A stretch of DNA of 46,467 nt from the IMG/VR virus record IMGVR_UViG_3300042691_030122, positions 1-46,467 of that record. One strand, written 5' to 3'. This document shows, piece after piece, positions 27,115 through 34,293 of the stretch (position 1 is its first letter; every line of letters begins with the position of its first letter). This DNA comes from a virus. Position numbers and translations under genes: made by a program. The notes below the pieces were generated by a model that was not told the origin of the DNA, did not search any database, and saw only the letters and a list, made by a program, of their open reading frames with translations.

Positions 27115-27868
27115 TCTGCTCTCTTATGATCTTATCGAACTCTTCCTTATCAACCACTCCAGAGAAGAACCAATAACTAAACAAACTAGCAAGCTTTAGA
27201 TATGTATTTTGATAAATAAAATCTTGTGACTCTTCCATTTGAGATAGCGTCTCTTCTTTCTCTTCAAAAGTATTTCCCTTAAAGATTGGAACAAAATCTT
27301 TATGATTGAGACTTGGATCTTTATAATAAGAAAGATTCAAGACGTACCATAAAATAGATTTATTTTGCGCTCTAGCATCAGCAGTATGACTAAAAAGAGT
27401 TAAATAACTACTTTCGCGCTGAACAATTTCTTTTCTCAATTCTATCATCTTTTGTTCTTTTTCAGCTAAATCTTTATTTTGTTCTTCAGTTCTTTCGCTA
27501 TCAGGAACGATTCTAAGATTTACGATGTCTAATTGTACTTGTTGATAATCCGCATAAGCTTGTGATAAAGCTTTTGTTTCCTTTTCTCCATCTAGTCCGC
27601 CAGTATCTTTATACTTATTTAGCAACATATTCTTTGTTAAAATGCCTAACTTAATAGCTTTGCTCATTTCTACAGAGAAAACTAGCTCGGCTTCTTGTAC
27701 TTGTTTTCTATTTGGTTCTTTCAAAAGAATTTCTACAGGAATAATCTTTTCTACCTTTTCTGTAATAGTTCTTTGCTTCTCGACTCCATCTTCAATATAA
27801 GTTTCGACTCTTTTTTCTTCTACTTGAGCTTTCTTTTCTATATTAAACGTGTAAATACTCTTAGACAT
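27107..27868 (-). CDS. Putative tail assembly chaperone (first of pair)
   Basis: This 253-residue protein has an N-terminal beta-strand region (SIYTFNIEKKAQVEEKRVET) and a long charged helix from about residue 100 to 160. Its C-terminal helical part contains LASLFSYWFFSGVVDKEEFDKII. It is the first minus-strand gene of the tail operon and is translated divergently from the neck genes; the two start codons are only 34 bases apart. The position before the tape measure and the small mixed fold suggest the G-type tail assembly chaperone. I do not recognise the family by sequence. Confidence 0.58.
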   Translation of the reverse strand: MSKSIYTFNIEKKAQVEEKRVETYIEDGVEKQRTITEKVEKIIPVEILLKEPNRKQVQEAELVFSVEMSKAIKLGILTKNMLLNKYKDTGGLDGEKETKALSQAYADYQQVQLDIVNLRIVPDSERTEEQNKDLAEKEQKMIELRKEIVQRESSYLTLFSHTADARAQNKSILWYVLNLSYYKDPSLNHKDFVPIFKGNTFEEKEETLSQMEESQDFIYQNTYLKLASLFSYWFFSGVVDKEEFDKIIREQNG

Positions 27869-27902
27869 ACTTATAATAAAGTTAATAAATTAAATTTCTA
27901 TT
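27869..27902. promoter_or_regulatory. Divergent intergenic region between chaperone and neck operons
   Basis: Only 34 bases, 32 of them A or T, separate the two divergent start codons. A TATAAT hexamer lies at 27872-27877 on the plus strand, but no matching -35 is seen at normal distance. Any promoters must extend into the coding parts of both genes. The region is the switch point of tail-gene orientation. Confidence 0.45.
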
Positions 27903-28358
27903 ATGGCTACAAGTTTATTATCAGATAGTGAAAAAGCCGCTCTAGACTTAATAATAGAGGATGTTCATGAAACATTTGCTCGCACGATTACTGTCTTTAA
28001 AGAAGCTTCAGAAGTGATCATCATTACCGATCCAAACTTTAATCCATTATATAATACCGCTGGTCAAACGACATCTATTATAAATACACCTGTTTATAAA
28101 CAATTTAAAGCAAGAATATATTATAATGACGACATCGCAAAACAATATTGGAGCGAAACAGCGGTAAATACACAAATAAAACTACAAGCAATTGTAGGAA
28201 CGGTAAGATTAAAAATAAGAGCAGAAGATTATGAATATATACAAGACGCAAGACGATTTGATTTAGATGGTAGAAGATTTGTATTAAACTCTTCTTTTAG
28301 AGGTCACGGTCTTTTTGATAGCCAGTATTATACTTTATATCTTAAACCTGATCCATAA
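27903..28358 (+). CDS. Putative head closure (stopper) or neck protein
   Basis: This 151-residue protein has an N-terminal helix followed by a beta-rich domain. The closing pattern (VRLKIRAEDYEYIQ, then FDLDGRRFVLNSSF, then YYTLYLKP) resembles the small beta-barrel head-closure proteins of siphoviruses. It heads a plus-strand run of four genes that ends with the major tail protein, which fits neck genes coming just before the tail tube. No Shine-Dalgarno is present; the start context is TTTCTATTATGG. The family call is an inference from fold pattern and position. Confidence 0.55.
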   Translation: MATSLLSDSEKAALDLIIEDVHETFARTITVFKEASEVIIITDPNFNPLYNTAGQTTSIINTPVYKQFKARIYYNDDIAKQYWSETAVNTQIKLQAIVGTVRLKIRAEDYEYIQDARRFDLDGRRFVLNSSFRGHGLFDSQYYTLYLKPDP

Positions 28359-28359
28359 G

Positions 28360-28953
28360 ATGAAGATCGATCCTCAAGATTTAAATCAAATACTTAAACA
28401 GCTAAACAAACAAACTGAATACATTTCATATGCTGATAAAAATATTTCTGAAGAATTTGAAAAAATTAAAGAAGAAATGTTAACAGAGTTTGATAGTCAT
28501 CCTGTAACTATAGAAATCGAAGGAGGAATAAACGCGCAAAATACATCAAAAACACTAAATGATGTTACTAATTTATATTCTTTTATTGGATTTGAACAAG
28601 GTGACAAACCAGTAGAAGTTATACGCCAAATGTTGAAAAAAGCGTCTTATAAAAAAATACTTGGAAAAGACTCAATTATAAATTACGCATTTGAAATACC
28701 AACTGCTCAACAAATTTTTTTAGCCACCCCTTTGCCTTGGGAAACTGGCAGAAGTTGGGCAAAAGGAATAGAAGAAGGTATTTCTGGACTAGGATATTAT
28801 ATAAAACAGGTAAAAAACAGCCGATCTGGTCTTGGCGTACAATCTCAAAACCAAGTAAGAAAAGGAGTAAGATTTAATAATACTCAGTATATATCTTCTT
28901 TAATAAAAAAATATAATAAAAAGATAAAAGAACTCGAAAAATCAATTTTATGA
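28360..28953 (+). CDS. Putative neck/tail completion protein, HK97 gp10-like
   Basis: This is a 197-residue protein starting at the ATG of MKIDPQDLNQIL, one base after the previous stop; the frame extends 15 codons further upstream but only inside that gene. It has a long N-terminal amphipathic helix region, then a central LYSFIGFEQGDKPVEVI motif, then PTAQQIFLATPLPWETGRSW and a basic C-terminus rich in Lys. The layout of helix, small beta domain and basic tail with a Trp-Glu-x-Gly-(R/K)-Ser-W motif is seen in minor proteins at the head-tail junction. The stop overlaps the next start by four bases (ATGA). Confidence 0.55.
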   Translation: MKIDPQDLNQILKQLNKQTEYISYADKNISEEFEKIKEEMLTEFDSHPVTIEIEGGINAQNTSKTLNDVTNLYSFIGFEQGDKPVEVIRQMLKKASYKKILGKDSIINYAFEIPTAQQIFLATPLPWETGRSWAKGIEEGISGLGYYIKQVKNSRSGLGVQSQNQVRKGVRFNNTQYISSLIKKYNKKIKELEKSIL

Positions 28954-29813
28954 AACCTAAATTTACACATGATATAGTAAATTCATTTTTTTTGTGGTAT
29001 GATAATTTTTTAATGAAAAGAAGCGATGCATACAAAACTTATACAACAAAATTTTATAATTACGAAGACGCAAGACTTGGTGGCGGTAAAGTAGTTTATG
29101 GAAGTCCATATAAACAATGGGTTTTTGATCACAACATAACTGGAGCGGTAATACCAAGCGGATTGACAATAAATGGTAATTTTATTCCGACAGGCACAAG
29201 CGGATTAATGTTTGATTTTAACAATGGCAGAGCTATATTTAATAGCGGCGTTCCATCTAATCTTAATATAACAGGAACTTATACAGTAAAAGAAATAAAT
29301 AGTTATATAACAGATCAGCCAGAAGACGATCTAATAATAGAAGGAAAATATATACAAAATAGTCGTTTTACTGTTCAAGAAACATATGTTCCTCCATATA
29401 ATCCTGTAACCCCATGTTCTTTTATATCTTTAGAGCATAATTTTAATCAACCTTTTTCATTTGGAGGTCAAGATGAAACGACAATTAAAATCAAAAGCGT
29501 TGTTTTTGCAGAAAATTTATATCAATTAGATGGAGTTTTAAGCACATTTGCCGATTCTTTTAATACTTGTTTTAAAATTGTTCCTATGACCGCTCATCCA
29601 TTGGGTGAATTTAGCCAGTTGAAAACAGGGCTGTATCCCACTGGTTTTGATTATACAAATGCCATAACTGTGGGCGGATACACAAATCCATGCTTTATAT
29701 ATAATATTGATATATCTAAAATTCGCGATAGTGTGCTGAAAGAATTAAATCCTAATTTGCACATTGGATTTATGGAATTTAGCATTGGAAACGTTCGTTT
29801 CCCCAGAATTTAA
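28950..29813 (+). CDS. Unrecognised tail completion/terminator candidate
   Basis: This 287-residue protein begins with a helical part containing FFLWYDNFLMKRSDAY and continues with a beta-rich domain rich in Gly, Asn and Pro (VIPSGLTINGNFIPTGTSG). The C-terminal part (LDGVLSTFADSFNTCF, later HIGFMEFSIGN) could be a tail terminator fold. It lies between the gp10-like gene and the major tail protein, where siphoviruses keep the tail terminator. It is longer than typical terminators (130-200 residues) because of the beta-rich insert. I do not recognise the family. Confidence 0.5.
   Translation: MKPKFTHDIVNSFFLWYDNFLMKRSDAYKTYTTKFYNYEDARLGGGKVVYGSPYKQWVFDHNITGAVIPSGLTINGNFIPTGTSGLMFDFNNGRAIFNSGVPSNLNITGTYTVKEINSYITDQPEDDLIIEGKYIQNSRFTVQETYVPPYNPVTPCSFISLEHNFNQPFSFGGQDETTIKIKSVVFAENLYQLDGVLSTFADSFNTCFKIVPMTAHPLGEFSQLKTGLYPTGFDYTNAITVGGYTNPCFIYNIDISKIRDSVLKELNPNLHIGFMEFSIGNVRFPRI
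29787..29802 (+). other. Small hairpin at the end of the neck gene, upstream of the tail tube gene
   Basis: GGAAAC and GTTTCC flank the tetraloop GTTC. No T-run follows, so it is not a terminator. It overlaps the last codons of the neck gene, about 70 bases upstream of the major tail protein start, and could act as a barrier to 3' decay or as an RNA processing site. Confidence 0.3.
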
Positions 29814-29870
29814 TTTCCCAAAAAACGTTTTACTCTGTAAAAAATATTAACAATTTAACTATACAAACAT

Positions 29871-31259
29871 ATGTCAAGAAATCGTGTAATATATCAAAGC
29901 AAAGCTTTATTTATCGCTCCAAATTCCACTGGCGTTCAACTTTGGGCTTCTGGCGCACCTGATGCTGCTGCCGCCAAAAGTCAACCACAATTAGGTTCAG
30001 CAGCCGCTGGTCTATCTGGATACAATGGAACTGGACTTCTATACAAGCTAGATCGCGTACAAAATTGTAATTTTAACTTTACAATTAATCGTCAAGACGT
30101 TAACGAATTTGGTAAACTAGCTCGTATTGGAACTATCGTTAATGAACCTCCTACTGTTACTTTAGATTATAGTTATTATATAACTGATGGTCTAAATGAA
30201 AGATTAATGGGATTCAACTTCGGCGGAACAACAACTAGTACCGCTGGCGCTCCAGCTTGGGATACCGCAATGATTTCTGGTGCAGGTGCAATTTCTGGAT
30301 TCCTTTCTGAAACTCAAGGTCAAAATTATTATATTCTAACTGTCAATGAAGGTGAAGACGTAGTTGGAGCATCTATCGGATCTGCAACTGATAGCGTTAT
30401 TGCGATTGGTAATGGATTCGTTACTAATTATCAATTTACAGCTTCAGTTGGCGATGTTCCCACAGCTTCTGTAACTGTTGAAGGATTCAATATTAAGAGT
30501 GATGTTGGTGGTGGAACTGCTGGAGTTGGATATAGCGGAAGTTCACCAGCCGTTTATAATGGCGATGCAAATTCTCCAGCTACCAGAATTACTGGATATA
30601 ATAAATATTATAAGATCAATGCTTCCCAACTTGGATCAACAGCAGGTACTGGCGCTGCCACAGTAACAGCTTTGAGACCTGGAGATATCGTTCTTTCAGT
30701 TCCTAATGCGAGTGCTTCTGATGAAGATACATTTGTTGATGTAGCTAATATTGGTACAGATGCTATCAATATTCAAAGCTTTGGATTCTCAGTTCCTCTA
30801 GCTAGAACAACTCTTAGCAGACTTGGTGCTTTGTTCGGTTATAATCGTGTTGTCAATGTTCCTCTAAATATGGATGTAACAATTAACGCTCTTGTAAATG
30901 AATTAGCTCCTAATAAGGATCTATTCAATGTTCTTTGCGGAAGTCAAGATACAAAAGAATTCACTATCACTCTTAATCAGTGCGCTGATGTAGGACAAAA
31001 TCCAACTCCTAAGATATCTTACAACTTCCGTGGAGCCATCTTGACAAGTGAAAATCACACTCAAGATATTGGCGGAAATGAAACTGTTGATTTGACATAT
31101 TCTATTCAAATCGGTGGAGCTAATGACTCTACAAACGGTTTATTCATGAGTGGAAGTTATACAACTGGAACAAATACGGCTCTAGAAAGTGCATACGCTT
31201 CTGGTTTAGGATACACTATCGCTAACTTCTACAAGATTGGTAGCGATAGAAATTATTAA
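29871..31259 (+). CDS. Major tail tube protein
   Basis: This 462-residue protein is beta-rich, with no enzyme motifs. The N-terminal part (LDRVQNCNFNFTINRQDVNEFG), the middle NGFVTNYQFTASVGDVPTAS and the C-terminal PKISYNFRGAIL are typical of siphovirus tube subunits with an extra domain. Its codons differ from those of its neighbours: many GGA/GGT, GCT, ACT, ATC, AAC and TTC codons and fewer A-ending rare ones, as expected of a highly expressed gene. It has a 57-base leader and is followed by the strongest terminator in the window, so it may be transcribed to high level alone. The match to the minor tail gene at 16628-17734 supports the call. Confidence 0.85.
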   Translation: MSRNRVIYQSKALFIAPNSTGVQLWASGAPDAAAAKSQPQLGSAAAGLSGYNGTGLLYKLDRVQNCNFNFTINRQDVNEFGKLARIGTIVNEPPTVTLDYSYYITDGLNERLMGFNFGGTTTSTAGAPAWDTAMISGAGAISGFLSETQGQNYYILTVNEGEDVVGASIGSATDSVIAIGNGFVTNYQFTASVGDVPTASVTVEGFNIKSDVGGGTAGVGYSGSSPAVYNGDANSPATRITGYNKYYKINASQLGSTAGTGAATVTALRPGDIVLSVPNASASDEDTFVDVANIGTDAINIQSFGFSVPLARTTLSRLGALFGYNRVVNVPLNMDVTINALVNELAPNKDLFNVLCGSQDTKEFTITLNQCADVGQNPTPKISYNFRGAILTSENHTQDIGGNETVDLTYSIQIGGANDSTNGLFMSGSYTTGTNTALESAYASGLGYTIANFYKIGSDRNY

Positions 31260-31273
31260 TAGTTAAAAACAAG

Positions 31274-31303
31274 AAACCCCAGTCGAAAGACTGGGGTTTT
31301 TTT
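31274..31303. terminator. Strong rho-independent terminator, bidirectional
   Basis: An 11-base-pair perfect stem (AAACCCCAGTC and GACTGGGGTTT) with a GAAA tetraloop is followed by a T-run. It lies between the major tail protein (plus) and a convergent minus-strand gene. Read from the other side it is followed by TTTCTTGTTTTT, so it can stop both transcripts. Confidence 0.95.
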
Positions 31304-31320
31304 ATTTATTAATTTAACTA

Positions 31321-31836
31321 TCAAGGACCAATACCATAACCATATGGATAGTAAAAATATCCAGATCCAGTAAAAATAGGCGAACCATCTTCTCCCGCGA
31401 CTTGAACTGGTGCTGCTTGATATATATTATAAGCAGTTACTAATCTTTCCATTTCTTCTCTAGCATCATTAGCTAATCCACGATACGTTTTAGCTAGTTC
31501 GTTTTTATTTGTACGGGTAATCATCGTGTCACCTTCACGAAGAGTAACGAAATCTACGCTAGAATCTATACCGCGAAGAACTTGACGAGTCTTTTTTGTA
31601 TAGAACTCGTACAAATACATTTGTTTGTAAATTGATCTTTCTTCTTGCTTAAATTCACCTGTTGGAATAAAACTTCCATTATCAACACTAAAACTTGTAA
31701 ACAATTTAGTATTTAATAAACCAATATTATTACCTAGCCAACCTGAAATATAATAAAATTGTGCATATCCGCTGTCATAATCAAATTCGTTTCCAAAAAT
31801 TTCATCAGCTAAGTCATGGACGCTGTAGTTAACCAT
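31321..31836 (-). CDS. Unrecognised small structural or connector-like protein
   Basis: I do not recognise this 171-residue protein. It is mostly helical: IYKQMYLYEFYTKKTRQVLRG near residue 70, then VTLREGDTMITRTNKNELAK and ANDAREEMERLVTAYN. It ends with an aromatic and Gly-rich tail (GYFYYPYGYGIGP). The helical bundle recalls head-tail adaptor proteins, but this is weak. It is transcribed with the APS kinase: six bases separate the kinase stop from this ATG, and the last kinase codons contain the GTGTAA motif. The aromatic tail is a common look in virion proteins. Confidence 0.6.
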   Translation of the reverse strand: MVNYSVHDLADEIFGNEFDYDSGYAQFYYISGWLGNNIGLLNTKLFTSFSVDNGSFIPTGEFKQEERSIYKQMYLYEFYTKKTRQVLRGIDSSVDFVTLREGDTMITRTNKNELAKTYRGLANDAREEMERLVTAYNIYQAAPVQVAGEDGSPIFTGSGYFYYPYGYGIGP

Positions 31837-31842
31837 ATATTA

Positions 31843-32304
31843 TCAATTACACTTTTTCTCTAAAATATGAACTATTTGCTGTAATATAATTTTAGAATAC
31901 AAATTACTATCCAATTGCAACACCTCAAGATCTGATTTCATTGGTGGCTCAAAAATATTATTAGTATCTTCGTATCTTGATTTATCAATAGTATTCATAA
32001 ATACTAAAATATCTGGTTTAAATATGTCTCTATATTTCTTTAATGGACAAACAAAGTCACAAATAATTATATCATTATATTGACCTTTTAAATTCGCTAA
32101 AGAAAGCATTCGCAATGCTTGCCTTTCCCTTCCTTGCTCGCTAAAATCCCAATCATTAAATTGTTCTCTTACTTTATCTGCATTTAACCAGCACGAATCG
32201 TATCTATTAAACAACAATAAATCATGTAAAGCTTTAGCTAAAGTCGTCTTGCCTGATCCTGGCAAACCCATTATTAATATCTTTAAAAACGCACCACCTT
32301 GCAT
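31843..32304 (-). CDS. cysC-like: Adenylylsulfate (APS) kinase, compact CysC-like
   Basis: This 153-residue P-loop kinase should phosphorylate APS to PAPS, the sulfate donor. The Walker A motif GLPGSGKTT is at residues 13-21. It is followed by the CysC motifs WLNADKVREQFN (family: LDGDNVRHGLN) and DFSEQGRERQALRM (family: GFSEEDRKENIRR), and by CDFVCPLKKYRD in the place of the AFISPFREDR motif. The segment IFEPPMKSDLEV fits the DPYEAPxNPE motif. About 20 residues that normally form the lid (the CEQRDPKGLYKKARAG region) are missing, so it is shorter than the usual 190-200. It starts ten bases from the divergent sulfotransferase start. No ATP sulfurylase is seen here, so APS must come from the host. 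Confidence 0.85.
   Translation of the reverse strand: MQGGAFLKILIMGLPGSGKTTLAKALHDLLLFNRYDSCWLNADKVREQFNDWDFSEQGRERQALRMLSLANLKGQYNDIIICDFVCPLKKYRDIFKPDILVFMNTIDKSRYEDTNNIFEPPMKSDLEVLQLDSNLYSKIILQQIVHILEKKCN
31847..31852 (-). promoter_or_regulatory. GTGTAA motif upstream of 171-residue gene
   Basis: The motif overlaps the last codons of the APS kinase and precedes the ATG at 31836 by ten bases. Context: AAAAAGTGTAATTGATAA. Confidence 0.45.
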
Positions 32305-32314
32305 ATTATATGGT

Positions 32315-33139
32315 ATGGTTGAAAAGATATTTTTTCAATGCTCGCTACCACGCGCAGGTTCAACACTTTTACAAAATGTTCTGGCACAAAATCCAGATTT
32401 TTACGCCACCCCTACAAGCGGTCTGATTGAGATTTTTCTAAATGCTAGAAATATATATTCTACAAATATTGAATTTAAAGCTCAAGATTTAAATGTGGTT
32501 GAGCCAGCATTCAAGGCTCTTTGCAAAGAAGGCATGTTTGCATACTTTAACGCCATTACTGACAAGAAGTATGTTATAGATAAGAGCAGAGGCTGGAGTG
32601 TAACATATGATTTTCTAAATTGGTATTATCCAGAACCAAAGGTTATTGTTATGGTTCGTGATCTACGAGCAATCGTTTCAAGCATGGAAAAAAAGTGGCG
32701 ACAATATCAGCACATTGATGCTGGACTTCAAAACTGGAACGAACTTCGCAATACTACTGTAGATAAAAGAATAGATTATTTTTTACTTCAAGCTCCACCA
32801 CTTGCTGTCAGTATGGATGTATTATACGACACAATTATGCGTAAATTAAGTAAGAAATGTTTATTTATTAAGTTTGAAAACTTCGCCGCCAACCCTCAAC
32901 GCGAAATGCAACGAGTTTACGAATATTTAGAACTACCATTTTATCAACATGATTTTAATAATGTTGAGCAAAAGACTTTTGAAGACGATAGAATGCATAT
33001 TCCATTTGGCGATCATACAATTCAAAAAGTTGTTAAACCAGTACCAAATGATTACATAGATATTCTCGGAAAACAAAATTGTGATAATATTTATAATAGA
33101 TTCCCTTGGTTTTATAAAGCATTTAGTTACGATTATTGA
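32315..33139 (+). CDS. PAPS-dependent sulfotransferase
   Basis: This 274-residue protein is expected to move sulfate from PAPS to a sugar or protein hydroxyl. The 5'-phosphosulfate loop is SLPRAGST at residues 10-17, and the 3'-phosphate site is VMVRDLRAIVSS with Arg115 and Ser122/123. Both are hallmarks of the family. I place the start at 32315 because the next residues VEKIFFQCS form the first strand of the fold; the longer frame starting at 32249 overlaps the kinase coding strand and lacks family character. The adjacent divergent gene makes the PAPS this enzyme uses. The acceptor is unknown; the neighbouring glycosyltransferases suggest a glycan. Confidence 0.88.
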   Translation: MVEKIFFQCSLPRAGSTLLQNVLAQNPDFYATPTSGLIEIFLNARNIYSTNIEFKAQDLNVVEPAFKALCKEGMFAYFNAITDKKYVIDKSRGWSVTYDFLNWYYPEPKVIVMVRDLRAIVSSMEKKWRQYQHIDAGLQNWNELRNTTVDKRIDYFLLQAPPLAVSMDVLYDTIMRKLSKKCLFIKFENFAANPQREMQRVYEYLELPFYQHDFNNVEQKTFEDDRMHIPFGDHTIQKVVKPVPNDYIDILGKQNCDNIYNRFPWFYKAFSYDY

Positions 33140-33143
33140 TTTC

Positions 33144-33151
33144 TATAAATA
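33144..33151 (+). promoter_or_regulatory. T4-type late promoter-like TATAAATA
   Basis: TATAAATA is the exact consensus of T4-type late promoters. It lies in the gap after the sulfotransferase, 29 bases before the next start. It is the only such exact match found between genes, and the window shows no sigma-55-like gene, so it may be chance in AT-rich DNA. Confidence 0.35.
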
Positions 33152-33159
33152 CAAAAATA

Positions 33160-33165
33160 GTGTAA
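33160..33165 (+). promoter_or_regulatory. GTGTAA motif upstream of 93-residue gene
   Basis: This is the only plus-strand copy near a start. It lies 15 bases before the ATG at 33181 and 8 bases after TATAAATA. Context: AAATAGTGTAAAAATATA. Confidence 0.45.
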
Positions 33166-33180
33166 AAATATATACAAAAT

Positions 33181-33462
33181 ATGAGCGACCCAGTATTTCC
33201 TATTATCAATCTACCAAATCCAGTAGAAATTCAACAAGCTGCCAATAGCAGTCAAATCGAAATCCTCCAAACTACAGATGATCCAATTGGCAAGACTGTA
33301 AAGAGTTTGGTTAAAGTTTCAAGCAATCCATACGCCCACAACTGGTATACTGTATGGTCTGGCGACACTTATGATCAAATTGGTCAATGGACTGATTCTG
33401 AATTAGCATCCGCAGTTGTAACTCTTGTAACTGGAGAATATCCTCCCGCGCTCACGCGATAA
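33181..33462 (+). CDS. Small unrecognised protein
   Basis: I do not recognise this 93-residue protein. It has a polar N-terminus (MSDPVFPIINLPNPVEIQQA), a middle strand pair and the motif NWYTVWSGDTYDQIGQW near residues 54-70. It has no signal peptide or membrane segment. It is preceded by TATAAATA and a GTGTAA motif and followed by a hairpin terminator, so it is probably its own transcription unit. Such spacing suggests a separately controlled small protein, perhaps a virion or accessory protein of the glycan cassette. Confidence 0.6.
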   Translation: MSDPVFPIINLPNPVEIQQAANSSQIEILQTTDDPIGKTVKSLVKVSSNPYAHNWYTVWSGDTYDQIGQWTDSELASAVVTLVTGEYPPALTR

Positions 33463-33496
33463 TACGAGTAGAAACAATACATAAAAAACATAAAAT

Positions 33497-33528
33497 ACCT
33501 CAAGGACATATCGTTCTTGAGGTTTTTT
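33497..33528 (+). terminator. Hairpin terminator that also covers the ribosome binding site of the next gene
   Basis: An 11-pair stem (ACCTCAAGGAC and GTTCTTGAGGT, one G-T pair, loop ATATC) is followed by TTTTTT and then directly by the ATG at 33529. The right arm contains GAGG, six bases before that ATG, the only clear Shine-Dalgarno seen in the window. The fold would end transcripts of the 93-residue gene and, if read through, hide the ribosome site of the GT-A gene. Confidence 0.8.
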
Positions 33529-34293
33529 ATGGCTGATAAAAAGAAAGTATTAATCGCAACTCCATCGTACGATGGCAAACTAGACGTTTACTACATCGAT
33601 TCACTTCTAAATACTTTATCAATAGCAGAAAAAAATGATGTAGAAGTTTTTCCATTATTCATCTGCTACGACTCGCTTATACAACGTGCGCGAAATGATT
33701 TATTCAAGTTGGCTTATAGTAACGATATTGACGTATTATTTTTTATTGATGGAGATGTAGGATGGAATCCTTCTGATTTTTATAAGCTCGTAAATAGCGA
33801 TAAAGATATTATCGGCGGATCTTATCGAAAGAAGACGGACAATGAAGAATTATATGTAGTAAAAGCTCTTGACAAAGATAATTCGAAACTAAATTTAAAT
33901 GTTGATAAAGATGGTATTCTTGAAGTTGCAGGTCTAGGTTGTGGATTTATGAAGATTTCTCGCAAAGCAATGAATGCTTTGTGGGACGTTTCAAAGCCAT
34001 ACACTTCAGAAAAGGGTGATGCCAGAATGATTTTTGAAGTAGTTTGTGAAGACAACGACCTGATAAGCGAAGATATTTACATGTGCAAGAAGTGGCGCAG
34101 TTTGGGTAATAGCGTTTACCTTGACACAAAGATTACATGTTCTCATACAGGAACGAAGACTTTCGTTGGCGATGTAGGAAAGTGGATAGATTCTTTTAAA
34201 AAGCAACCAACTTTCAATCCTCAACCACCAACTGATTTAGCCAAATATTTTGCTAAGAATAGTGACGATGATGATTTCAAAGTTCTTGTATGA
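33529..34293 (+). CDS. GT-A type glycosyltransferase
   Basis: This 254-residue protein starts at MADKKKVLIATPSYDGK; four codons upstream in frame is a TTG inside the hairpin, which I reject. It has the GT-A layout: strand VLIATPSYDG, a central FFIDGDVGWNPSDF with the metal-binding D-G-D, then DKDIIGGSYRKK, a GLGCGFMKISRKA turn, SEDIYMCKKW and a late His in CSHTGTKTF. Similar proteins occur among late genes of marine phages. It should use a nucleotide sugar to modify a protein or glycan. The stop overlaps the next glycosyltransferase start by four bases, so the two probably work together. Confidence 0.82.
   Translation: MADKKKVLIATPSYDGKLDVYYIDSLLNTLSIAEKNDVEVFPLFICYDSLIQRARNDLFKLAYSNDIDVLFFIDGDVGWNPSDFYKLVNSDKDIIGGSYRKKTDNEELYVVKALDKDNSKLNLNVDKDGILEVAGLGCGFMKISRKAMNALWDVSKPYTSEKGDARMIFEVVCEDNDLISEDIYMCKKWRSLGNSVYLDTKITCSHTGTKTFVGDVGKWIDSFKKQPTFNPQPPTDLAKYFAKNSDDDDFKVLV

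Noticed and set aside
27100-27125. Programmed frameshift joining the two pre-tape-measure genes, as in lambda G-T
   Set aside because: No slippery heptamer lies near the junction; the ATGGATGA overlap is enough for coupled translation.
27869-27902. Standard sigma-70 promoter from the TATAAT hexamer
   Set aside because: No -35 element lies at 16-18 bases and the region is nearly all A/T, so the hexamer may be chance.
32249-32314. Earlier start for the sulfotransferase
   Set aside because: The extra residues are antisense to the APS kinase N-terminus and precede the first strand of the fold; ATG at 32315 fits the family.
33517-33528. TTG start for the GT-A gene
   Set aside because: It lies inside the terminator stem and would add only four residues; the ATG at 33529 is preceded by GAGG.
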